A stretch of DNA of 64,000 bases from assembly GCA_905250075.1 (NCBI GenBank), contig CAJNOP010000024.1, positions 554,508 through 618,507 of the forward strand, in the 5' to 3' direction. The first letter of the stretch is position 1; every line of letters starts with the position of its first letter. The notes below the pieces were generated by a model. That model had not been told where the DNA came from and did not search any database. It saw only the letters and a list, made by a program, of their open reading frames with translations. The translations under genes were made by a program, and so were the position numbers. Positions 13,401 to 24,551 of this stretch are shown in pieces. This DNA is from Rotaria sp. Silwood1 (taxonomy: Eukaryota; Rotifera; Eurotatoria; Philodinida; Philodinidae).

Positions 13401-16400
13401 ATTGAAAAATCGATTATATCTCACATGCAGGTTTTCTTACGATTAATTTCTCAGCTGTTAAACTTTCGGGTTCGTCTGATCGATTTAATGGTGAACGTTG
13501 GATTGTATTAAGACTCATGATTAATTTGTTTACTTCATTAAGAGCATTCATTTTACCACTGAAAGAATTAGTTTGAAGAATTCTAGAAAATAAACAAAAT
13601 AAAAATTTTTGAATCAACCGATCTTAGTAAAATTTTCAAAAGCAGAAAGCGTAAAAGAAAATAATCACATTCATGTTCGAGAAATGTTCCATGTCGCACA
13701 TTTGTTCGTACTACTGCAGTATTCCTAAGGGTAGACGGTAGTGCATACAAGTTGTGGTTCCAGCTATAAACGATTCCAGTGTTTTCTATCCAAAATCGAA
13801 CTATTTGTTAGAAAGAATTCCAAAGTAAACAAGAAGAAAACCGTTGTAGAATATATTTTACTAATAAAAAACTGTGCATCGTCATCTACTATAAAAACTT
13901 ATCTTATAATTGAGACAGGTTTTCGTTCTGTAAATAGAACAGGCAGTTCAGATACATCAACATAATCAGAACACATCGAAAAATAACTCAATTGCGTCAA
14001 TTTCGACAGAGTTGAAAGATGTTCGCCCATTTTGGAATCACACTTTCAAAAAGAAAACGATAGGACTTGTCAAATGGGCTGTTGTTTTTTGTTTGTTGGT
14101 CGTCGTAAGGAAAAAATATTGCAGTGAACAATGCTCGAAAACTGCTTCAGAAAATTCTGACTATGCCTAGGTAGAAAGGTCTTACAAAATTGTATATCTT
14201 ACTATAAAATTTAAAATTTACCTAACTAGAAGATACTCGTGTGAGTTTTAAATAATTATTGTTATAAGATTCTTATAAAGTCTGATAATTAAGTTCTTAC
14301 AAGATCATAATTTTATGTCTCACTTATACAACCAGTTTCTATAAGGAAACATTCCAACAGAGATCATACACAGAGTGACGAGGAAAAATACTTTTCACGA
14401 AATTTGCATAATTTTATTTTATTTCATATCATCTGTAGCTTGATCATGATTACCAATCATTTAAATCAAGTGAACATTCAAGTTTGTTAGGAACTTTTTC
14501 TGAACATTCATTAATTTTGTAAGTTAATAAATGACATGACTGAGGATGCTGGTGAACCTACATCCGATGAAGATGCTATGATAATAGACTTTTATTTTGT
14601 ATTATAATTATTTTCACAACTATTTTAGTTAATCTCTCTCAGGTATTGTTCGTCACTGTTACTAGTGGTTACATATACAAATCGATAGAGTAATAAGAAA
14701 CATCATAATAAACTATTGACGTCAAAAGTAAGCGTTTACTAGACAAATCACTTTTTTTTCGACCCTTTTCTCATCAAACTGAAATATTAAGTTACGATAT
14801 TTGAAACCTTTCAACTCACGTACAAAAGTTTGTAGCCAAAAATGAATTGAATCGAAAAAACACTTTGTATCACAATCAGAGAAGTGTGAGTCTCAAATTT
14901 GTTGAAAGAAAGACTACGAAAAAAAAATTGTGTCAATGGAACTAACGACCATAGTTAAATATTCTATAACTTTAAATGAATTCTCCTATACATCATAACA
15001 ATCAGAACAACATCCAAGGGTAATGACTCAACAAAAAAAAAACTGTTAATCGTCGGTTAAACAAATCAAAATATGATACGAATAAATGTTGGATTAGTTT
15101 TTTTCTAAACTGCAACTAAAAGAAATTCGTCCTGCATGCCTCTAGTGACCATACTTCTTATTTTTTTTGGCTCATACATGTATTATTAAAAGTGCTTTAA
15201 ATAAATTGTTACCTTAGAATCATTTTAAGTCTAAGTGCATCTAAATTGCGACATTCTTTTTCATTGTCTGGTATACGTGAAGCCAAATAACGTAACCATC
15301 TAATAACTGTTGATAATGTATCACTTTTTGGTTCAGTTTTAGTTTCAACTTTCAGATCATTTTCTGTTAATTTATCAAGAAATTTCGGAACAAATTCCTA
15401 ATAAAAACGAAAATAGAAAAAAAAAACAAATTTAATATAAATAAAATACTAACGATGATTGGTGCAAAATATTTTTTAACAGTTGTTTGTGTTAAATATT
15501 CATAGCAAAGGCCCCAAGGTTTAAGTAAAGCAACAACGACAGATATGGTTAATTTTGTTTCCGATGATAAAAATCGTGTTAAAATTTTATCGAACCCACC
15601 TAAATCTCCAAATCGATTTATAAAATCAATTAACCAACCCTTTTAAAAGAAAAAGAAATGCATTATTATTCATTTGATTTTTCAATTTAAAATTCTCACT
15701 CGTTGTGGTAGACGAAATTCATTTGATGAAGCAAATATTTCCTTATCAGCTGCTAATTGTAAATCACTTAAACGGCTATGGTTTGATTGATGATATCTAA
15801 AAGGCACCAAAAAATAAAATAAAATAAAATTCTCAATACAGATTATTTCATTTAAAAAGAATAAATTATTACCGGCAAGAAGGATTCATTAATAAACCAA
15901 GAATTTCAAGTAGTGGTAAACAATCATCTTCTATTTTAAGTACACATAATTCAATAAAAACCATACAATTTTGATAAATATATGTCTAAAATTTAAAGAA
16001 AAATTTCTTTAAATTATATTTTATTTTTCATCTACATACAAATATTTCATGTTTCCATGTTTGTACAGCTTCATCACAAAGAACTTTAGTAAAAGAATTT
16101 ACAAGACTATCTCGAATAAATCGTTGACATGAATCACTTTTTGTATCTAATTCTAAACAAGAAAATTAAAACAGATTTTTTTGTTGTGTTTTTCGAAATA
16201 TTTACTATGTGCAGCAAGACGAACAGCAGCTCGTAAACATTTAATTAATTCACCATCAGGTAAAACAGGTACGACCCATCTTGTTTGATTTAATTGTTCT
16301 TCAAGTTTAATTAAATCATTTAATGGAAATTTAATTTGACCATTTTCATCATATATACTATTATCATCTATTTGCATTGATGATTGTTCATCATCAACAT

Positions 16401-16551
16401 CATCAGATGGTTCATTCTCCTGTATTGTTGAACTAATATAATCAGGTGGTAATTGTTGTTGTTGTAATTCGTTTGTATCAGACGATTCTGTTGGTTGTTG
16501 ACCATTACCATCAAGTAAAGGTGATTGAATAAAATTATCTTTAGCTGTCAT
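466..16551 (-). CDS. USP9X: Ubiquitin carboxyl-terminal hydrolase, USP9X/fat facets family (C-terminus off the left edge)
   Basis: This is a very large deubiquitinase that removes ubiquitin from substrates in endocytosis, polarity and signalling in other animals. I read 31 exons whose phases all agree, giving about 2275 codons in the window; the family is about 2550 residues, so roughly the last 300 lie beyond position 1. The start is the ATG at 16551, which opens an acidic Gln-rich leader followed by the family block [12 protein letters not shown]. The order is a helical armadillo-like N-terminus, a ubiquitin-like segment near residue 900, then the USP domain with Cys in GGATCYMN (about residue 1615), zinc-binding CKDC and CEKC pairs, and His in [11 protein letters not shown] (about 1959). 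Most introns are 45-80 nt, but seven exceed 700 nt. I see no frameshift, so the gene appears intact. Confidence 0.95.
1433..4785 (-). other. USP9X: USP9X exons 19-26: USP catalytic domain
   Basis: Exons 4785-4562, 4500-4214, 4150-3977, 3902-3761, 3697-3520, 1971-1824, 1754-1602 and 1539-1433. Exon 19 has the Cys box ([18 protein letters not shown]). Exons 21 and 22 hold the CKDC and CEKC zinc-finger pairs. Exon 23 has [13 protein letters not shown]. Exon 24 has the His box ([13 protein letters not shown]). Exon 25 has WYKFDDTDV, expected to carry the third catalytic residue. These motifs are intact, so protease activity is expected. The intron 3519-1972 is about 1.5 kb; the intron 5810-4786 before exon 19 is about 1 kb. 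Confidence 0.93.
4357..4423. repeat. (ATT)n trinucleotide run coding for poly-Asn inside USP9X
   Basis: A nearly pure ATT run with one GTT unit reads as about 22 Asn codons on the minus strand. It lies in exon 20, in the loop between the Cys box and the block [18 protein letters not shown]. The frame stays open through it. Length is likely to vary between individuals. Confidence 0.85.
5811..9227 (-). other. USP9X: USP9X exons 14-18: ubiquitin-like segment and linker before the protease
   Basis: Exons 9227-9099, 9030-8925, 8866-8696, 8589-7762 and 6666-5811. Exons 14 and 15 match the ubiquitin-like segment that follows PMSRAFRG in USP9X. Exon 16 holds a short Asn run and Ser-rich linker. Exons 17 and 18 are long and weakly conserved, apart from the end of exon 18 ([14 protein letters not shown]), which aligns just before the catalytic domain. 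The intron 7761-6667 (about 1.1 kb) is degenerate AT-rich sequence. Confidence 0.88.
9300..16551 (-). other. USP9X: USP9X exons 1-13: N-terminal helical region
   Basis: Exons, in transcript order: 16551-16206, 16152-16040, 15985-15873, 15796-15700, 15639-15454, 15397-15213, 13582-13441, 13381-13124, 13063-12589, 11809-11719, 11653-11530, 11474-11374 and 9725-9300. The blocks [40 protein letters not shown] and HLKILDYSC correspond closely to vertebrate USP9X. Long introns are 15212-13583, 12588-11810 and 11373-9726. They hold no open exon I can place, only degenerate AT-rich DNA with repeat traces. Boundaries were chosen so that every junction keeps frame and leaves GT-AG introns. Confidence 0.9.
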
Positions 16552-19392
16552 TGAATATTAAATAAAGTTAAATTTGTTTATAAAAATGGGGCGATCGATA
16601 TGCGCCCAAGATAAAAATGGACTAAAGGGAATATATCTAAAAAGAAAATTACAAGATGAAATCGAACAAAACATTATGAGTCACTTATTCAAGAACATTA
16701 AAGAAATCAACAACAAAACAACACAAAAAAATATATATAAATATCTATTCGATAATATTAAAATACCTCGATAAGAAAAAATAAATAAATAATTGTTTAA
16801 TAAATTTAAAATATTTAGCTTTTTTTTCCTTGTCGTTTTACAGATTATGAATGAATGTAATGATTTTTATTTTGTACTAAACATTCTTTTTTTTTTCAGA
16901 CGAATTTTATTAGAACAAAAAAAAAATAAACAATATTAAACAAATCACATTGCTCATTTATAAACATCGACTAAATAGAGATAGAAAGAACATTCAACCA
17001 GCCATTCAACCCAGACGGAAGTCTCACTACGATGATTCATCGAAAGCGACAAGAAAGATAGATTATGAATATTGTTTTGTTATTTACCATCAACTGGCGA
17101 CATTCTAGCTTTTCATAGGAAAATTAAGATGGCGTCAGAAGAGTGATCTCCATTGTAAGCTGTCTATATTGTTCTGTGTCTATTGAAAAATCATTGATCA
17201 TATTCATAAACAATTCATCATACATCAAACAAACGAATGTACCAAAGAATTACTAAATATTTCTATTTCATTGTATTGAAAATTCAACGCACATATTCGT
17301 TTTATTTGAATCAGTAATGATACCATTCTAGGAATACGAAGAAAATGTAAAATTAATTTCTATTTTAGTTCTTTTACATACAAATCTTACACATATATAC
17401 ATTAAGAGAAAAATTAAATTCATAAAAACAAAATAATTAAATTTTTGAACATGTTGATATCTATAGATAGAGAGATTCTACATTATCTAGTTTCTGTTTA
17501 TTTCTTAATTATTATTCATTGTTACTATGTATAGATTTATATTATTAATTCTTTTTCTTAATCATTATAATATGCAATAATTTTTCAGATGGTTTTTTAA
17601 AAAATAGATAAATTATACCATCATGTGCCATCAACAGGATACAAAATATGTCACAGTATGGAATACATAATTGAAATAATTATACAGCCATAATGATGAT
17701 CATGGATGAAAGATTGACAATCGGTCAATGTAAATGTTTCAAACCTAGTGCCTCTTAGCTGTATATGTAGAATGTTTCGATTATGAATGTCACGCTTACA
17801 TAAACACACATCATAATATAGAGGTGAAACAAGATAGATTATGAATATATAACTAGAAAAATAGTAGGTGATGATATTTTTTTTTTGTTTTTATGCTTTC
17901 CTGTGAGAAGGAAGTGAGTAAAAGATCTTTTGAGTATCAGGTATAGCTAGAAGAACGACCAACAGAAGCTATCTATTCTTGATCTAATTGAGTACGGCTT
18001 AAATAAAGAGAAAACGCCATTACATTATCTCGAACAACCAAAAGTTTTAATCACTATTCATATTTTATAGATTTTATCGACATGGAAAACACAAAAAATT
18101 TTAGAAAAATTACAGATCATAATAATTTAAAATACTAATAATTAATAATTTTTATTAGTTAATTGTGAAAACTTTGAAGTAGGAATCTGGTGATCACAGT
18201 CGGTGGCTGGCTCTGCTCGCTGCGATCGGTTGCGACCAAAATTAGAAAACTCGAGTCAATGTATCTGACCATTGGATTCCTGCTTCCAATTTTCCATGAT
18301 TTTTCCTAGTTTTCCAGTGGAAAATCACATTTTTCGGTAGAAATATGCCGGAAATTCAAGGATTCTGACGCCTATCTACTTTATCTAGTATTGTTTAACA
18401 ACTTTCTTTTTTGAAAGAAAATATCTGTAAAGTTTGCCTGCTCCTGTTGATCAGATTGTAGATAAAATTAATTATTTTCAGGCGTGCACTTAAGCCAATG
18501 ATATTTTTTTGCCGTCCGATATTCATCCAAACAGATTTTTCAGGCTGGAAACTCAGCAAGCATTTGAATAAACGTGCCATCGTTGATGTTTAGTTGTTTC
18601 ACTTTTCCCTTAGCTTTAACTGGTAGAACAGTTTAATAGGCGTAGAATCTTAGTTGCTGAATGTGAAAGAAAACTTTCACATGTTGTACCTAATTTGGCT
18701 CAGATTTTTGGTCTAATTCTTCTTCACTTGTAATGAAAGAACTCCACTTCAAGCCATTTCCGATGTATGATTCAATATTGAATTGTACAAAACTAATTGT
18801 TTCCTCATGAACGTTTTCCTAGTCTGCCTGATTAAGATACACGCTAGTTTTGGTATATGACAATTATTTATATTTTATTAAGTGTTTGTTCAATTTTATT
18901 CTTTGATTTAGAATTACTTATATGGAAAGCGAAGAACAAGATGATTTTATCTACGAATAGATATGTAGAGTATTCAAAAGTCATTAGCGAAAGAACATTT
19001 AATTAAATATGTTTTACTGTGTTTTAACGAAATGAGCTGATTTTTGTGTGAGAATAAACGACAGTTTCAAGTTTTTATTCATCCATGAACCGTGTTTTCG
19101 TACACATAAAACCAACAAATATTTGTTCACTATTTCATGAAGCAGCTTTGATGAAGATTTATTTACCATCTAACTATAAGTAGTTTTGCTAAACTGACTT
19201 TGTGTTAAAAACTAAATCACTCATTAAGTTTAAATATTGTTGTGCAACACTTTCATGATTTCTTGGACTATGAAAGATAGTTTCTTCTATACTAGTGTTG
19301 CTGCATCACATATCAGTTATACTGTTTGACAATTAATTAAAAGAATATTCTATGATTTCAGTCTGTACCAGTGAGTGAGAAAAGTGTTCATT
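16552..19392. other. Intergenic region upstream of USP9X, no gene recognised
   Basis: This should contain the USP9X promoter, because the gene is transcribed leftwards from 16551. No exon or RNA gene is supported. A GC-rich island at about 18195-18236 stands out from the AT-rich surroundings and looks like a transposon remnant. Confidence 0.5.
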
Positions 19393-19492
19393 NNNNNNNN
19401 NNNNNNNNNNNNNNNNNNNNNNNNNNNNNNNNNNNNNNNNNNNNNNNNNNNNNNNNNNNNNNNNNNNNNNNNNNNNNNNNNNNNNNNNNNNN
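19393..19492. other. Assembly gap (100 N)
   Basis: Exactly 100 N characters, the conventional placeholder for a scaffold gap of unknown size. It cuts into the left arm of the palindrome that follows. Confidence 0.99.
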
Positions 19493-20440
19493 CTTGAACT
19501 TGTAATATCTTTGTAGAGATAAGGTAACGGAGGAAGTATGCGAAATGTTAATCGCAGATTTGATCAAGAGTTATTCTATTCGATAGAGCTTTCCGAGCTG
19601 ATTCTTCAGATATGAAGCGTTCTTTCTCATGGAACTCTTAACTAGACAAAATCAATCAATTCTACTCATGCAAGATCACATTCGAGACACTAAATACAGA
19701 AGTTTTACATGCATTAGTATGTGAGAGATGAAACGTCATTATCGACCTCCTTAATTTTTACTGTACATTGTTACCTAATAGACTAAAAACTGTCCAATGA
19801 TGTCTTATTCTGTGTGTTACAATGTTGCTATCATTAGATATATATGCATCATCTACGTATTATGCTATGAAAAGCATCGATAACTCTGATTAAACATTAC
19901 GATTTGAACGCTTCTTTATTGTTTATCGCTGTCGTTTATTCTATACTAGATTTCTCAGAGTAAAGCGTGCGGAAGAACAATCAGATCGATATTCGCATAC
20001 TCAACCGTAACAATCTGTAACGCTTAAACTATACGTGTTTAAAGTAATGCTCTCTCAGAATGAATAATGTCTGGTATAGCACAATACGTAGATTATGCAT
20101 GTATCTAATGATAGCAACATTATAACATACAGAATAAGACATCATTGGGCAGTTTTTAGTCTATCAAATAACGATATACAACAAAAATTAAAAGGGTCGA
20201 TGATGAAGTTTCATCTCTCACATATTAATGCATGTAAAACTTCTGTGTTAAATGTCTCGAATGTGATCTTGCACGAATAGAACTAATTGATTGATCTTGT
20301 CTAATTAAAGGTTCCAAGAGCAAGAACGCTTTATACCGCACGAATCTGCGTTTAATACTTTGGATAGTTCCCTCGTAAGAGTACGTATTCGTTTGAAGGC
20401 ATTCGTAGCTCTTTAGGATCTGTATAATGTACATAGTCTC
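19493..20440. repeat. Long imperfect palindrome next to the assembly gap
   Basis: The reverse complement of about 20000-20400 aligns with about 19500-19945. Shared blocks are CATCTACGTATT / AATACGTAGAT, GATAGCAACAT / ATGTTGCTATC, AGACATCATTG / CAATGATGTCT, TGCATGTAAAACTTCTGT / ACAGAAGTTTTACATGCA and TCTAATTA / TAACTAGA. The symmetry point is near 19970. The arms differ by many substitutions and small indels, so this is an old structure. The outer left end is lost in the gap. A foldback or TIR-type element is likely. Small ORFs inside it have no recognisable product. Confidence 0.8.
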
Positions 20441-21351
20441 GAGTCAATAGTGATTTATTAATTTAGAGACTTCCCTTATTAATGAAATATTTACAATCAA
20501 GATCTTAATATAAGTCATTGTCATATAGGAAAAGTATATAAATAGTTTTATTGCAAGAAAACTTTTCCATTGTTTTATTCGACTATTTTATAGTATTTAT
20601 TTATTCATAACTAGTAGAAAATTATGAATCAAATATTTATGAAACACAAGAAAGATAAAGAATAAACTCACCTTTTTACATATAAAACAAAGACAAAAAA
20701 AATTAGTAAAATTTTTATTCGAACAATAATAAAAATTGACTAATATCGTTTTTTGATTTTATGAAATAATCATTTTGCAGTAATTATTAATAAAAGAAAA
20801 ATAATTGTCATAGAACGATTAATTATTTCTCAAACTCGATAATATTTTTCTAGAAAGCAGTCATTTCGAAATATAAAAGCAATTATATATAATTTCACTC
20901 TGCAGTAAAATTATTGTAAACGAAATCCATATATTCGTTAAATATAATGATTCACTAACCATACCATTGGTTTTTTGATTGTACACTTTTTATTCAATAG
21001 CATTCGTATTTATGGCAGTATAATTGTGGACTATTAATTCGGTTGGAAGCACAGCATTTATGTAGTCCTTCACGATTTTTTTTTCTACAATGCAAAGTAC
21101 TATATAGCAATCCTTCACGAGTTTTTTACTTTCTGAAGTCATCACTCGATCTAAAGATTAGAATGTCATACTATTTTCATTCAATTTGTGTTGCAAAGTT
21201 CTATATTCTTATATAATTGGTATGGGTGGGTTGGTGGCATCAATAGTCACGCGGCGGCGAACATTCTACAGCCACATCTACACCACCCATACACCTCAAC
21301 AGATTATGAATCATGTCGATAATTAGTTGATTGATCGATACCGTTCATTAG
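20441..21351. other. Intergenic, no gene recognised; GC-rich hairpin at 21221-21292
   Basis: AT-rich sequence. The only structured piece is GTATGGGTGG at 21221-21230, paired with CCACCCATAC at 21283-21292. Extra pairing continues inwards, and the loop is GC-rich and contains GCGGCGGCG. Confidence 0.5.
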
Positions 21352-21823
21352 AAATATGTCGATGCGCCTTTATGGAGTTCTCGTAGTGATGAATTTTGCT
21401 ATGCCTGCCTTTCAATCACTTTTCTATTGCATTAATGCGATGCGAAGAACAGTAATTATGTACTCTTTCGTGAGTGTTCTTTTTTTATTCTGTTTTTTTT
21501 TATTGAGGTACGATGCACTTCATAGGAATCAGTCAAAATTTTTTTTCTTTTTCGAATTATGCATCGAGAGTCCATATTTTCTGATGCGATGATCTTGAAA
21601 ACAGTAGATCATTTGAGGCTGGTTGAAATGTCATTAGAGAAATTTGAGATCTCTATATGGTACAAATTTTGTCCGATTTTCTGTATGATGTGATGTTCGC
21701 CCAAAGTAAAATCTGAATATTATAAATAGTCCATGAATTTTGCTTTAATTATGTCGATATAATAAGCGTTGACAGAGTTCTCGTAGTGGCGCGTTTTATC
21801 ATGGCTGCATTTCCCTTTAGTCT
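21352..21823. repeat. Diverged direct duplication, units about 395 nt apart
   Basis: Units at about 21352-21420 and 21747-21823 share ATGTCGAT, GAGTTCTCGTAGTG and a C/A-rich block ending GCCTGC/GGCTGC-TTTC. Homology between and beyond these blocks is weak. No coding function is supported. Confidence 0.6.
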
Positions 21824-23504
21824 TGACTTTGATCAGCTAATTAATGGAATCTGAACTTTCTTAATCTAAAACTACGGAAAATGTCTGATTCGAGTAAAAC
21901 GTAAACATCTATAGGGAAAAAAATGTGATTCACGATAAATTGGAAGAATGATTATTCTTTTTTATGGGATATCGTAATTTCTCGCAAAATCGAGTTTCGG
22001 GCTACAGACCTCATTTCGTATTCGAGTCAAACTCGAGTACTATCTAGTCAAGTTTCTTTACGATTTCGATCAACTGATCGATCGAAGTATGAAGGTTTTG
22101 ATTGTATTTTTGTAGAAAAGGCATTTTGCACCCAATGGTAAAAACGATTATAGCTTTTATCGGATATAGTATTCACGATGATGAATAGAAGCAGTTTTAG
22201 TTATTTCTATTAAGCTTTGTTTTGAAACGATTTTCTTCTATACGGCTGGTATGCTAATATTCTAGACAGATCGTTTCTTAATTTTTTTTCTCGGATTAAT
22301 GATGTGAAAGGGTTCGATTTTCATTCGGATAGACGCTCTTACCTCTTTAATGATAACAGTAGCATGTTCATGCTTTTATCTCTTCTCAAGGGTATATAAT
22401 CTAGGAAAAAGAGAAGTAGGTATCGTCGTGATGGCTGTTGCAGGTACATTCATAGGTTTTTTTAGCTGGTGAAACAAATTTTCTCGGTCTAGTTTAAAGA
22501 GATTTTTGTTCACGTATGATAGATATGACATTACTTCTTTATATTTATCTTTATTCCTATTAGATAACCATTTTGTACAGTGAACAACAAAACAAAAATA
22601 TATGTACAATGAAACAAAGACTTACTTGACTTTATCTGTAAAACTTAACCGACATTTTGATATAGAACTAATGACCTCGGTATTTGACATCTAAATTTAT
22701 GTGAGAATAAAGATTAATGCATTTAGTGGCTCGAATGACGCAATCTTTATGCTTTTCACATTTACCATGATTTGATAAATAATCAATAGCGTTTTTCAAT
22801 GATCTATTAACAAATTGACTAAGGCACTAGTTTCTTCCTTTTCTTGAAATTAAAACACAATATCAGCAATAGACTCTTTATTCCGTGTCGGAATATGCCA
22901 GCCAAGAATATGTAGTTAGCAGTAAGTGTTAGCAGACTGATATAAATTTTTCCGTCTTGTTCGATTGTTGGGAAAATATAATTTAGTAATAGAATCCATG
23001 GTTTCGTTAACAGTTGATTTCATAATGAAAAACTCTTCGTAGCTAGTGGACTTAAAACATACAACACAATATTTTGATTAACAGACCATGAACAAAAAAC
23101 AGCTGAAACTACTCTATCTCTATTATCTTCAGTTTTTTAGTTCGTTACAAAACATATATGTAATATATTTCTGTTCTTGATTCATTATTTTTGATCAATA
23201 TTTGCTGAATAAATATTATGTTGACACGGTTATATGTGAATTATCAAGTAACTAACAATATGTTGGCGCAAATACGTAGTTTACATTAACTGCATGGCAC
23301 CAATGTAGGTACAAAGGCAAACATTATAAACTGATAGTGCAATATCCTCTTACGAGAGGAGAATATCGATCTACTTAATCCTCACGATCCTCCTATGAAT
23401 GTCCCTGAGTTGTTTTTAAAATAAGCGATTTTTTATCATAAAAAACATCAGATTTTCCATATGCATTTAATTTTAGTGGATCTCTCTATTGTTAAAAAAT
23501 CCAA
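21824..23504. other. Intergenic upstream of the glycosyltransferase gene
   Basis: No exon recognised. A splice-acceptor-like ATTTTAG ends at 23476, 28 nt before the glycosyltransferase ATG. It may be a trans-splice or 5'-UTR acceptor. Confidence 0.5.
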
Positions 23505-24551
23505 ATGGCTGAAATATATCATTACGCATTAAATTGTTTCTGTTATCGCCATCAACAAACGTGTTTAGTAACATTTATGCTAAGTATACTTACTGTAGTA
23601 TTTTTTACATTATCTCATATAGTTTTCACTAAAGCAACATTTCATTTAAATAATGGTCATTATGTTTATTCTCAAACATTACAATGTACAAATATCAATA
23701 AGACTCGAATTGAAGAAGGTCAAAAACATTTATCACAAAGTCGAGTTATTATATGTGGTTTAATACGTGATCGTGAATCACATATCAAACGTTTAAAACA
23801 ACAATTAAATGAAATAATTAAATTCTTTGCAGATTATGCTATTGTTGTTGTTGAAAATGATTCAAAAGATGGTACAAGACGTGAATTATTAAATTGGGCA
23901 AAACATGATAAACATATACATGTTATTGGTTGTAATAATCAAATAAATTCCATATCACCATGTAATTTATCATTAGCTGCAACTAAAATTAGGTCTATTC
24001 CAAAAACATTACGTATTAAAAAAATGGTTCGACTTAGAAATATCTATATGGATTATATTGAAAAACATAGTTTATTAAAACAATTTGATTATGTTATTGT
24101 TGAAGATTTTGATTTAACAACTTATACATATTTAAATGGTTTATTTTCAACTGGTTTTTATTTGAAATATGATTCAACTATTGATGCTATTTGTTCAAAT
24201 GGAATATTTTATAATAAATTATTTGGTAATATGATAACATATGAAACTTATTTTGATCCATATGCACATAAAGATAAACAAAATCAAAATTGGGGTAAGG
24301 CATATAATGATATATGGTCAACATTATTTCGAAAATATTCTTGTAATCAAGGTCTTATAAGTGTACAATCATGTTTTTCTGGTCGAACTATTTATAGATA
24401 TAAAAGTATTGAAGGAAAACGTTATCGAACATATATTGATCAATATAAACAAGCTATTTGTGAACATGTTGGATTACATGAAACATTAAAAAATATTTAT
24501 ATTAATAGTGAAATGATTTTTTATGTTAAGGAAAATAATATTAAAAAATAG
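23505..24551 (+). CDS. Type II membrane glycosyltransferase-like protein (GT-A fold)
   Basis: A 348-residue protein in one uninterrupted exon. A cytoplasmic stub is followed by one membrane segment at about residues 19-42, as in Golgi type II enzymes. The soluble part opens with a nucleotide-sugar-type strand (VIICGLIRDRE), then VVVENDSKDGT at about 114-124, a family-typical element for holding the donor sugar. RLRN follows at 176-179 and VEDFDL at 199-204, which takes the place of a DxD metal-binding motif. Several Cys residues sit in the C-terminal half. The layout resembles fungal and algal GT69-like mannosyltransferases, but I cannot assign the family or substrate. The absence of introns is unusual here. 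An AATAAA lies at 24777-24782. Confidence 0.75.
   Translation: MAEIYHYALNCFCYRHQQTCLVTFMLSILTVVFFTLSHIVFTKATFHLNNGHYVYSQTLQCTNINKTRIEEGQKHLSQSRVIICGLIRDRESHIKRLKQQLNEIIKFFADYAIVVVENDSKDGTRRELLNWAKHDKHIHVIGCNNQINSISPCNLSLAATKIRSIPKTLRIKKMVRLRNIYMDYIEKHSLLKQFDYVIVEDFDLTTYTYLNGLFSTGFYLKYDSTIDAICSNGIFYNKLFGNMITYETYFDPYAHKDKQNQNWGKAYNDIWSTLFRKYSCNQGLISVQSCFSGRTIYRYKSIEGKRYRTYIDQYKQAICEHVGLHETLKNIYINSEMIFYVKENNIKK

Noticed and set aside
16574-16774. 66-codon plus-strand ORF just upstream of USP9X
   Set aside because: Lys/Asn-rich, no homology recognised and no splice or promoter context; typical of AT-rich chance ORFs.
20095-20434. ORFs on both strands within the palindrome arm
   Set aside because: Not preserved as matching ORFs in the other arm and no domain seen; probably chance or decayed remnants.
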